A stretch of DNA of 64,000 bases from Candidatus Zixiibacteriota bacterium. GTDB taxonomy: Bacteria > Zixibacteria > MSB-5A5 > GN15 > PGXB01. Positions within the stretch are counted from its first letter, which is position 1, and every line of letters begins with the position of its first letter. Positions 52,583-63,100 of this stretch are shown here, piece by piece. The stretch spans positions 1-64,000 of the forward strand of contig JAFGAL010000003.1 of the NCBI GenBank assembly GCA_016933695.1. Direction: 5' to 3'. The position numbers and the translations under genes were made by a program. Under the pieces are notes generated by a model that searched no databases, was not told where the DNA came from, and saw only the letters and a program-made list of their open reading frames with translations.

Positions 52583-55500
52583 TCAAGACCAGTCTTTTTT
52601 GCTTATGGCGAATTTTTTTATGCGACGCCGTAATGCGCCGTATTTCATGTGCATGTCTCGTGCCGTTTTGGCCTGATTGCCATGATTGAGCCTGAGATAA
52701 CGGCAAATCTTCACGCGTTCTTCGCTTTCGAATCGGCGTTTCGATTTCTTGGTGTCTTTCAATTCCGTGCGAATTTCCTGACTTAAATCCTCTACGCTGA
52801 TTGTCCGGCCGGAATATAAAATACAGAAGCGCTCGATCATATTCCGTAATTCGCGGACATTTCCCGGCCACGAATACGCCGTCAATGCCGACATGGCCTT
52901 TTCCGTAAATACCGGCGGCATCGCCGTGTTTTTCTTGAAAACCGAAACATAATAGTCGATCAGAAGCGGGATATCCTCCGGACGTTCCCGCAGGGGGGGG
53001 ATCGTAACTTCAATGGTGTTGATACGGTTGAGTAACTCACTCCGAAACTGGCCGGTGCGACTCATCTCTTTGAGATCTCGGTTCGTTGCGCAGATGAAAC
53101 AGATATCGGGTTGCATGATACGGTTGCTGCCGACCGGACTGTAGGTTTTATACTCGATAACACTGAGTAGTTTGGCTTGCATGGTAAGCGGCATGTCGCC
53201 GATTTCATCCAGAAAGACCGTGCCGCCGTCGGCAATCGTGAATTTCCCCTCGCGTTCATTGACATCGGTAAACGCCTTGGGGCCGACGCCGAACAATTCG
53301 CTTTCAATCATATTGGGCGGGATCGCCGCGCAATTAACCTTGACCGGGGATTTACCCTGCCGGCCGCTTTGACGGTGAATTTCATTGGCCAGAATCTCTT
53401 TGCCGGTGCCGCTTTCTCCGATTATCAGAATCGTTGCCTTGCTGCGGGCCATCAATGGCAATTCCTTGAGAAGTTTTAACAGATTCCGGTTTTGTGTGAC
53501 AAAATGCTGGGAGGCGCCCAACTGGCGTAATTTGTCGTCCTGCTGCTCCTTCTCCTGGCGAATATCACGAAATTCCTGAATCGTATTCAGCAATACCGAC
53601 ATGAAATTGGCGATGGAGGATATAAACAGGACGTCGTCGCGGTCAAACAATGCGGGAATGGTGTGATGATCGAGATAGAGAACCCCAAAGGCATTGTCGG
53701 TGATTTTGATCGGGACGCAGATTACCGACATGATGTTGTGGGCGATAATACTGTCGTATTTTCTGGTGCGTTTGTCCTCAAGCGCGTTTTCGACCACCAC
53801 CGGAGTGAGTGCTTCCGCCACGTTCTTGGGTATGTTTTCGCTGAAATTCCTGATGTCGGTCAGACTCTGTTCGTCGTCGTCGCACCCTACCGCTGCCTTG
53901 ATATTCAATGCCGTCGAGTTTTTGGAGCGAAGCAATATGACTCCTCGTTCGGCACCCGTCATCTGCACCGCATAACCGACCAACTCGTGCAATGCGCGTT
54001 CGTATTCATCGACATGTTGCAGGATACGAGAAATACTGAGCAGGGACTCCGCCATCAGCGTGCGATCTTCAACTCGTTCTCCCGCGAAGACTTCCTGGCG
54101 TTGCCTGATATAATCGGCCACGGTATGATTACCGAGTTCATCGCATATTTTAAGGGCCTGTTTGAAAAAGTTCGAGGCCTGTTTGATTTGTTTTCTTCTG
54201 CCATAACGTTCCGCCACGTGAATGCAAACCAGCATGGCCAGATGCCTGGCCCCGGACTGATAGAGTTCCAGATATGTTCTTTTGCAGGCATCGATGCCGG
54301 GGGTAAGCACCGATTCATCCCGGGTCGCGTCGTCGATCAGCCTCCAGACGGCCTTGAAAATCGCCGTTTCCTGTTTTTCGATCTGCGGTAACAGATGAGA
54401 GATGATCTTAAGCGCCTCCGTGCGGTCGGCCGTGTTGCCATACAGGAAAATCAGGATAAGGCATCGCGTTGAAAATCTCGGCATGTTGTTTTCCGCGAGT
54501 TTTCGTAACAAACTGATCAGGTTTCCACGATGTGTAAAAGCCGCCATCGGCAATTGACTTATGGTGCGGGCATAGTCCAACTCCACCAGGTATGTCTGAT
54601 TATGAAACTCTTCAGAAAACGCCCGGAGTTTATCCAGATAAGTCTCCATGAGGGCAATGTTGCCGCGTTGCGCATAAATCACGGTCAGCACCCGGTAGCA
54701 ATATCCGATCGTATTGTCACGGTTTTCATCGGTATATAACGATAGGGCATTTACCACCGCCTGTTCGGCTTGATCCAGCATTCCCTGTTTAAAATAGAAG
54801 TTGGCCTGATGCTGAAAGAAGTTTTTAAAATGCGACACCTCGATTTGATACGGATGTTTTAAGATGATCATATTCATCCAGTATTCAGCGCGATCGTATT
54901 CATTCAGGTTTATATTGCAGGTACACAACGCCCCATAGACATTCAACAGCCGGTTATGGTATACCGGTCCGCCGATGTGTTTCAGGGCGAGTTTGTTGTA
55001 CGTAATGCACTTCTTAAACTCCGACAACTCCTGATACATCATTGCGACATTGGAGTATAACGAGAAGACATCCCCGGTGACTTTATATTGTTTCTGTATT
55101 TTCAGTCCCTGCTGATAGGACTGCCCCGCCCGATTAAAGTCCCCCTGCACAAAATACAGCGTGCCAAGAACCGTATACAGCTTTATGACCTCCTCATGCA
55201 ATCCGTGCGCGGTCGCCGTTTCCAGCGTTTCCTGCAGTTTTACCTCCGCCTCCTGATGTCGACCGCGTGCCGTCAGGACATACGCCAGCAGTCTTTGAAA
55301 CGCGAGGCGGTCCGCGAGGGAATCATCGCCCTGCAATTGTTCGATGCCCCGCATCAGCGATTTCTCCGCCTGTGCCGGCTGTCCGCCGATAATCAGGTGA
55401 AACGCATAGAGAAACAACAGCCGGTAATCCCGGACACCGTTGTGATCGGCAAGACGCAACGATTCCGAAAAATGATCAAGGGCTTCGTCCAGGCGACCGT

Positions 55501-56800
55501 TGGCAAGGGAAAGCATGATAAGTTGACGGTGCAGGCGCAATCGCGCGTCGTCAGTTTTCGGCTCGCTCTCATTTCCCAGCGTTTTGAGTTTTTCCCTCGT
55601 ATCGAGGAATGTCCGCAAGAGAAGATCGTTGGCCTGCAGATCGGTCATAATGGCGGACAGACGATCCAGATCGTCCGTGGCCTGCATCTCCGTTAACACC
55701 CTTTGAGCGGATTTCCCGCGTGTCATCGCATCGGTTGCCTTGAGCGCCGTGCGTAGATCATCATCGGTAAAACGAAGATGCCAGTAATCACCGAAACGGT
55801 GCACGTCCGCCTTCTGCAACAGGCGAACCAGAATACGAAATGCCAGCTTCGGTTTGATTGACGTCAATTGCTCCAGTTGTGTCAGAAGCTCATCGGGGAC
55901 ACCAAAAACATGATTCTCCGTTTTGAAAAATCTGGCCAGCCAGTTGTTCCCTTTTGTTACATGAGCGAGGTTAATCCTGAAATTCCCCGCAATCTGCATG
56001 AGAAATAGGCGTTTGCGCAGTGAGGCGATACCGGTATCGTCGACAATGCCGAACCGGTGCAGGGCCTCAATCAGAAGCGATGGTCGCTGGATGGGGCTTT
56101 CCGCGGTAAGGGCGTCCGAAAAGGTGGCCAATTTGCCGACTATCGCCGGATCTGGCCGGCCTGGTGAAGACATGTCCCCGGTCGGATCGAGCAGCCCGCG
56201 TACGGCAATCCCCAGCGAGTAATTGTCCGACACCGGCAGCACCGTGTCGTTATTGATGATCTCAGGCGCGATGAATTCCCGGGTACCGAAGATGCGCGCG
56301 TTAACCGGTGAATTCGCCGGCATGAGAAAATCCAGGTCAATCAGCAACAGGCGGGGCTTTCCGACTCCATCGGATATTTGAAAATTCTGAAGCTTAATAT
56401 CGCCATGAACCAGATTCTGAAGATGCACGTAGTCGATTATCAGGCAGATGTGAATCAGCGATTCGGGATAATTCGCCCAGAATAACTCGGGGGAAAGTTC
56501 CCGCCAGATTTGCCTGCTAAGGTAGGGATACTCGATATACAGCCGATTTTGATACGAGTGACGGCGCACCGCCGTTAAAATGTGGCGGTTATAAAGCTGT
56601 CTCTGACAGGTCAGTGATGTCCGTAAAATGGCCTCAATGACGGCATGACCCAACTGTGGATCGCCGGCCGGGATTTTCAGAAAACACCGATGCCCGTCGC
56701 GTGTATCGCGCGCCAGCCACGATTCACTCAGGTTATTGGCGGACAACCTCTCTTCAAGGATAAAGTACTCGGGTTCCGTTTTTGTCTCTGACATCGACAT
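52583..56800 (-). CDS. Ser/Thr kinase - TPR - GAF - sigma-54-type AAA+ - Fis HTH regulator
   Basis: The 1405-residue multidomain cytoplasmic regulator has five parts. Residues about 12-270 are a protein-kinase domain with Lys in RCFLKIP, VHGDIKLQNF (D134, K136, N139), DLD instead of DFG (155-157) and FGTREFIAPE. Residues about 400-900 are TPR-like helical repeats. Residues about 930-1080 are a GAF domain (AERGVILLRSKNSTALNIKA). Residues about 1110-1330 are an AAA+ domain with Walker A IGESGTGKE, Walker B GGTVFLDEIGDM and the R-finger region ELLNRINTIEVTIPPLRERP. The C-terminus has a Fis-like HTH (NHGNQAKTARDMHMKYGALR). The sigma-54 contact loop, normally GAFTGA, reads KAFTDV, so activation of sigma-54 polymerase is doubtful. 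The start has only a weak ribosome site. Confidence 0.85.
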   Translation of the reverse strand: MSMSETKTEPEYFILEERLSANNLSESWLARDTRDGHRCFLKIPAGDPQLGHAVIEAILRTSLTCQRQLYNRHILTAVRRHSYQNRLYIEYPYLSRQIWRELSPELFWANYPESLIHICLIIDYVHLQNLVHGDIKLQNFQISDGVGKPRLLLIDLDFLMPANSPVNARIFGTREFIAPEIINNDTVLPVSDNYSLGIAVRGLLDPTGDMSSPGRPDPAIVGKLATFSDALTAESPIQRPSLLIEALHRFGIVDDTGIASLRKRLFLMQIAGNFRINLAHVTKGNNWLARFFKTENHVFGVPDELLTQLEQLTSIKPKLAFRILVRLLQKADVHRFGDYWHLRFTDDDLRTALKATDAMTRGKSAQRVLTEMQATDDLDRLSAIMTDLQANDLLLRTFLDTREKLKTLGNESEPKTDDARLRLHRQLIMLSLANGRLDEALDHFSESLRLADHNGVRDYRLLFLYAFHLIIGGQPAQAEKSLMRGIEQLQGDDSLADRLAFQRLLAYVLTARGRHQEAEVKLQETLETATAHGLHEEVIKLYTVLGTLYFVQGDFNRAGQSYQQGLKIQKQYKVTGDVFSLYSNVAMMYQELSEFKKCITYNKLALKHIGGPVYHNRLLNVYGALCTCNINLNEYDRAEYWMNMIILKHPYQIEVSHFKNFFQHQANFYFKQGMLDQAEQAVVNALSLYTDENRDNTIGYCYRVLTVIYAQRGNIALMETYLDKLRAFSEEFHNQTYLVELDYARTISQLPMAAFTHRGNLISLLRKLAENNMPRFSTRCLILIFLYGNTADRTEALKIISHLLPQIEKQETAIFKAVWRLIDDATRDESVLTPGIDACKRTYLELYQSGARHLAMLVCIHVAERYGRRKQIKQASNFFKQALKICDELGNHTVADYIRQRQEVFAGERVEDRTLMAESLLSISRILQHVDEYERALHELVGYAVQMTGAERGVILLRSKNSTALNIKAAVGCDDDEQSLTDIRNFSENIPKNVAEALTPVVVENALEDKRTRKYDSIIAHNIMSVICVPIKITDNAFGVLYLDHHTIPALFDRDDVLFISSIANFMSVLLNTIQEFRDIRQEKEQQDDKLRQLGASQHFVTQNRNLLKLLKELPLMARSKATILIIGESGTGKEILANEIHRQSGRQGKSPVKVNCAAIPPNMIESELFGVGPKAFTDVNEREGKFTIADGGTVFLDEIGDMPLTMQAKLLSVIEYKTYSPVGSNRIMQPDICFICATNRDLKEMSRTGQFRSELLNRINTIEVTIPPLRERPEDIPLLIDYYVSVFKKNTAMPPVFTEKAMSALTAYSWPGNVRELRNMIERFCILYSGRTISVEDLSQEIRTELKDTKKSKRRFESEERVKICRYLRLNHGNQAKTARDMHMKYGALRRRIKKFAISKKDWS

Positions 56801-57106
56801 GCCGTGTAAATATGTGATTAACTACCCTCAATATATATAATAATACTCTTTTGCATTATCGTAAAACGGTTTCTTCATATTTTTGCCCAAAGCCCGCCGG
56901 ACTTGCCCGCGATCCTTGTATCCTATTGTCAGGCAATATTATATGAGTTGATCGGGGAAGGCGGCGCTTCGAAATCGCAAAACATGGCATGATTGGCACT
57001 TAATTGAAAATCTCTGTCGATAAAGGACAACCCGCCATCGGCCGATATCAGAATATAACTTATTACTATAAAAAAGTTTAATGACTCGCGGGGAAATGTG
57101 TCAGAC
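56801..57106. other. 306-bp AT-rich divergent intergenic region
   Basis: No gene was found. It separates the kinase-AAA+ regulator (minus) from the giant surface protein (plus). A TTGGCAC-containing sequence near 56994 resembles a sigma-54 site only partly (see rejected list). Confidence 0.5.
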
Positions 57107-60100
57107 ATGTTGCGCCGAAAAGGATTTCTAGCGACCGTTTATAATATATTCGGTAGGATTGTACCTATAGGGGGAAACCGAATTCTGTCTCATCATGTCT
57201 CACTATCACCTGTTCCCAACAACCGGCGATACGGATTGTCGGTGGTTCTGCTACTGGCGATTCTCTTTTTCTCCGCTGCTGTGTCGGCCGAAGCCGTGAC
57301 CTATTATGTCGCAACTGACGGCGATGACGCCAACACCGGCCTGGCCGAGGGAACCGCCTGGGCCTCGATCGATAACGGCGATCAGAAATTCATTCTTGCG
57401 GCGGGTGATACCGTTATGGTTCTGCCGGGGACTTATTCAGTGACCGGTACGTATCACCTGACAATCAATGGAGCGTTGGGCAATGAAATAGTGTACATGG
57501 CCGATTCATCCGGCGAGGTCGTGTTCGATGCCGGTTTGAATCCAACCACTGTCATGCTTCTGGATGGCAATGACGTCATCGTTTCCGGCTTTACGGTCTC
57601 CAATGCCGCGACGATCGGCATTCGCATCAACGCGGATCGAATCACTCTGCGCGATTGCACCATCTCCAATATCACCTCCGGACCGGCAATTGAAGTCGAT
57701 GGAAACGTCAATCTGATACTCCGTAATATCATATACTCGGTCACCGGCAACGGCATCACGAATTTCAGCACCAGTCATACCAATGAATATTATCACAATA
57801 CCGTATATGGATGCACCGGCACGGGAATCGCCGTCGTTGACGGCGCCGGTGCAATCCGGCTGTTTAACAACATTATCGCCGGCAATCTGAACGGTGTGTC
57901 GGCGCCGGTATCGACCGTGGCCGGATTCAATGATATCTGGAACAACAGCAGTACCGATTATTCCGGTGGCGTTGCCGATTCGGCAGGAGGCATTTCCGCC
58001 GATCCGCTCTTTACCGATGCCGCCGGCGGGGATTTCAGCTTACAAACCGGTTCTCCGGCCATCAATACCGGATTGGATCTCGGCTATGCCTTTGAAGAGT
58101 CGGGCCCCGATATGGGGGCATGGGAATCACCGCATGTGACGACGAAATATTATGTCAGCACCGGCGGCAACAACGACGATGACGGCTTGACCGAAGGAAC
58201 CGCCTGGGCATCGATCGATAATGGCGATGTCAAAGGCCTGCTCTATCCGGGCGACACAGTGTATGTTCTCAATGGAACCTATACGACGACCGCCGCCATT
58301 ATGTTGAGTACGTACGGGCAGGCCAACCATCCCGTGCTGTATCTGGGAGAATCGCAGGATGAGGTCATCCTCGATATTGAAGATAATGACTGGGCCGGTG
58401 TCACACTACTCGGTAATCACAGTATTCTTAAAAATATGAGTGTCATAAACGCCGGTCAGCAGGGAATTCAGGTCTCAGCTGATTCCTGCAGGATTTCGAC
58501 ATGTTTCGTGCGTGATTGCGTCCAATCGGGTATTCGCGTTTTCGGTGATTATAATCTCCTGTATCGAAATGTTGTCGATCACGCCGGATTGCGCGGATTG
58601 CTTTGTACCGATGGTGCCGATTATAATTTGATTCACAATAATACCGTCTATTCCTGCGGTGACATCGGCATCTGGTTAACTGATGCTGTCACTACTGCGA
58701 GGGTGTTTAACAATATTGTGGTTAACTGCGGCGAGGGGATTCATGCCATTTCCAGCAATATCTGCGGATTCAATGACGTGTGGAACAATGCCGGCGGTAA
58801 TTATGTCGGCGGTGTGGCCGACTCCGCCGGGGGGATCTCCGCCGATCCGAAATTTATCAATCCCAGCGCCAACGAATTTCATTTGAATGTCCAATCCCCG
58901 GCGCGAAATAGCGGTATGAATCTCGGCTATCCATATTATGAATCCGCCCCGGACATGGGAGCGTACGAATACGGGAAACCCGGCGCAGTTGCCTTTATCG
59001 AGGTGGAACCGGAAGATGACACCAAATCGCCCGGACAAACCATTCAGTACGCAGCAAATGCCTATGATGTCGATTCAAATTTCGTGAAAAGTATCACCAA
59101 TGAATCCAGCTGGTTCACGACCGATCCGGATGGATCGATTTCCGCTTCCGGGTTGTATACGGCGGGAGCAATCGGCGGTGAGTACTACAACAGGGCTGAA
59201 TTCGGCATCCTGAAAGATTCCGGTCATATCTTGATAACCGATGCGCTCAGTTATATTCGCATTGAATTGGCCGACGGCACTCCGGTTGACGATACCACCC
59301 TCAGTGCCGACAATGACACGACCGAACTGTATTGCCGGGGATATACCTCCGGTGATGTTCTTCTGGGAATCGTTGCGGCCGACTGGCTCTTTATCGATGA
59401 TACGCTGGGGGTGCTCAATCCGGCCACCGGCGGTCAAAGCACGCTTGAATTGACCACCATCGGATCCGCCCGTATCGCGGTCAACAACGGCGAGGGACAG
59501 GTTGACACCACCGGAACGATTATCTGTGTCGGCGGGCTACCGGCCTCCATTGATATCTCTCCCGATTCCGCCGAACTCTCCACCGACAGCGCTCTGCATT
59601 TTACCTGTCAATCGTATGACGCCGATGGCAATCCGAGTGTTCCCGGCGCCCTTCCGACTTGGGAAGTTATCGGAGCTATCGGGGACATAGACATCAACGG
59701 CGATTTCGATCCCACCACCGTTGGCGTGGGGCAGATTGCGGCGACGGCCGCGGGTCTGAACGATACGGTCGGCCCGATTACGGTCACCGCCGGGGCGTTA
59801 TATTCTCTGGTGATCTCGCCCGATTCGATCGACCTCGGTGTCGGCGACTCGGTGCAGTTTTCTGTCGACGGATTCGATGCCGACAATAATGCCGTCGCTT
59901 CCGGCGATATTACCTGGAAAGCACTGGGTCGGGTCGGGACTATCGACAACAGTGGCCTGTTTCATGCCACCGCACCGGGACGGGCCAAAGTCAGCGCCCT
60001 CAGCTCGATTAACGACGTCACCGACACCACCGGCTACATCGATGTCGAGGAATTGCTGGTGTCGACCATCCCGATTGGGACGCAAAACGCCAATCCGGGA

Positions 60101-63100
60101 GAAACCGACCTGTCGATTCTCACAATTACGATAGATAATTACTATGACGAAGATAAAACCATTACCGATATCATCCTGCACGATGGCTCCACGGGAGCGG
60201 GAATATCGGAACAACTGCTGGCCAATGTCGATCTGCTAAAAATATATCTCGATCAGGATGACGACTCGGCGCTGACCGCCGGAGACAGCCTGATTGCCTC
60301 GATATCGTACGACGGCAGTGCCAATATGATAAGTTTTAATCCGCTGACCATTACCGCGCGCACGGGCATCACCCTGTTGACCGCGGTTGATCTGAATGGC
60401 AACGCCCGCGACGGCGACAGCATCGATGTTTTTCTGATCCCCGCCGATGATATCATCACCGGCGATGCCACGATTCCATCCGGTGCCGATTCGGCCAATT
60501 CCGTCGGAGTGGTGACAGTCAACGGTATGGTTGCCGAACAAATCACCCTGTATGCCGCCGGAGCCGATACGATCATGCCCGGTGCGGGGGTATATCCCGT
60601 TCTGGGAATGGATATCCCGCGCAACGGATACCAAACCGACACGCTTCACGCCCTGACAGTTGTCAATTACGGTACTGCCGATGCCGGCGATTTGGATCAA
60701 TTACTGCTATATGCCGACGATGGCAACGGCAGTTGGGATGATAACAACACTGAAATCCTGCTCGGCGAGTTGGCCTTTATCGGTGACCGCTGGAGTTTGA
60801 GCGGCTTTACTCAGCCGCTGAGCGGTCCGGTGACCAGGCTGTATGTGGGCACGACACTGTCCGGCTATCCCGCCAACGGCGCCACACTGGCGCTCTCCAT
60901 CCCGCAGGACGGCCTGATCGTCTGGTCCGGTAATGATGGTCCGATCGATTCGGGCCTGTCGGCGGTGGATACCGTTGTCATTGCCACGTCGGAAACAATT
61001 CAAATCGCGGCGGTCAAACTGGTCGGCCAAACCCTGATCCCCGGTGAATTGACCGCCCCGCTGACCGGTCTGACGATTATCAACGGTCGCGGTGTTTCAT
61101 CAGAACTGGACAGCATCCGGGTGTCGCTGAACGCCGTTACTGAAATCGTTGATCAGGATCAATACGATTTACAGTTCGACAGCCTGCTGTTATATCACGA
61201 CCTCGACGGCAACCCGTCCGTTCTCGGCGCGGCCGATACGCTTCTGGCGTCGGCTTTGGTTTCTGATGGCGTAGCGGTCTTTGCCGCAAACGGTTTGACC
61301 ATAGCACCAACCGGGGGAGAGGTGTCGCTGTCGATCGCGGCGGCGATAAATCTGCGCAATGCGCGCAACGGTGAAATCGTCATGGTCAGTATCGCCGATG
61401 CCGAGGATTGGTATTTCGCCGATGCTGCAGTACCCGAAGGAGAATTCCCGCTGACCAGCGACGCCGAACACGATATCGATGCCTTTCCGGTGGCCGCATT
61501 GGAGGCTTTTCCAACCGGTCAGGCCACGTTGTATGGCGGACGAATCAATCAACCCGTATTCGGCTTTGCTCTGCCCCGAAACGGCTATGCCTCCGATATT
61601 CTCCGCCAGATCCGCATTGTCAATGCCGGAACCCTCGATGAAGGCCAGGCGCTGAATGCGGTGCGTTTGTGGCGGGATCTCACCGGCGACGGATTTTCAA
61701 ATGACGATGTGGCGGTCGGTGCCTTTTCGGAGTTTTCGGATTACTGGCAATTGTCCGATATCAATGTCGCGTTGGCCGAATCCCTGACGCGCTTTGTTAT
61801 TACCGTCGATGTCGTCAATGAATACTTCGACGGCGGGATTCTGCAGTTCGTGATTCCCGTCGGTGGGATTACGTGCACTTCCGGAATGACCGGGCCTGAT
61901 GACGACAACCTGACCGACCCGGATGCGCATCTGGTTTTTCCGTCCAATCGCATGACCGTCATTTCGATTCCGTCAGCGTCGACCACGGTGCATCCCGGTC
62001 AGGCCAACAACACGATCCTGACCTTTGCGTTGTATAACGGTTATATCGGGCAGGTGAAAACGTTGACCGCGGTCAATCTGACCAACAGAACGATCACGCA
62101 ATCCACACCGGACTTCGCCGATCTTGAACTGGGACAGGTGTCCCTGTGTTTCGATGCCGATAAAAATCGCATATATAATAATGATTCGCTGATTGCCACC
62201 GGGTATTTTTCCGACGGCGGCCTGCGGCTGTCGGGACTCGATGTCGCCATGCCGCCGGAATCACTTTCGTATTTCTTCGTACTGGTCGATCTGCCACAGT
62301 CATTGATTGACGCCGACAGCCTTGCCGTCGCGATTATGGAAGCGCATCATTTCAGTTTTGACGAACCGGTCAATGTCAACGGAGATCTGCCGCTGACCGG
62401 CGGCGGTTATCTTGTCGCCGACGGCTCGGTGTCCGCCCAGTATCGCGAAATCGCGCTGCCCTCAAGAACCCTGTCCCCCGGAGATACCGCCGACCTTTTC
62501 TCGTTTTGCCCCCCGGTGAACGGCGACATGATCGACACCCTGCACGCTTTGCGTATTACCAACACGGAAATTGCCGACACATCCGATATCGCGAAACTGT
62601 CTCTGTGGCAGGATGCGGATGACGACGCTATCTGGCAGGAGACCGACCTGTCGCTGGGTGATTTCGTCTATACCGACGGGGTTTGGGAAATCACCGATTT
62701 GGAAATTGAAATCGATGCGATGCCTCCCGCGTTGTTTGTGCGTGGCGAGGTTGCGGCAACCGCGACAGCGGGGACGGCATTTCGCGGACGGATACCGCTT
62801 GAGGGATGTCAGTTCCTTTCCGGCAATGACGGCCCGATCGACAAACCCGTTACGGCGTCGGCCCTCATGCCGATTTCCAGTTCTCTGCTTCGGATATCAT
62901 CTATACCCATGCATACCGCCTATTCGATCGGCCAGCAAATTGACCTGACGGTGCATGTCACCAATACCTGGACCTCGGCGCTGGACAGCGTCCATGTCTG
63001 TATTGGGGATATTCTCAATGACAGCTTGATTACCGCCGTCAATGGCGCGCATGATCCTCAAACGCTGAATTCCGGAGAGTCCGCCGATTATGTGTTTACC

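Noticed and set aside
56992-57010. Possible sigma-54 promoter (TTGGCAC) before the right-hand giant gene
   Set aside because: The GG is present, but at the required distance the sequence is AA rather than GC, so the -12 element is missing.
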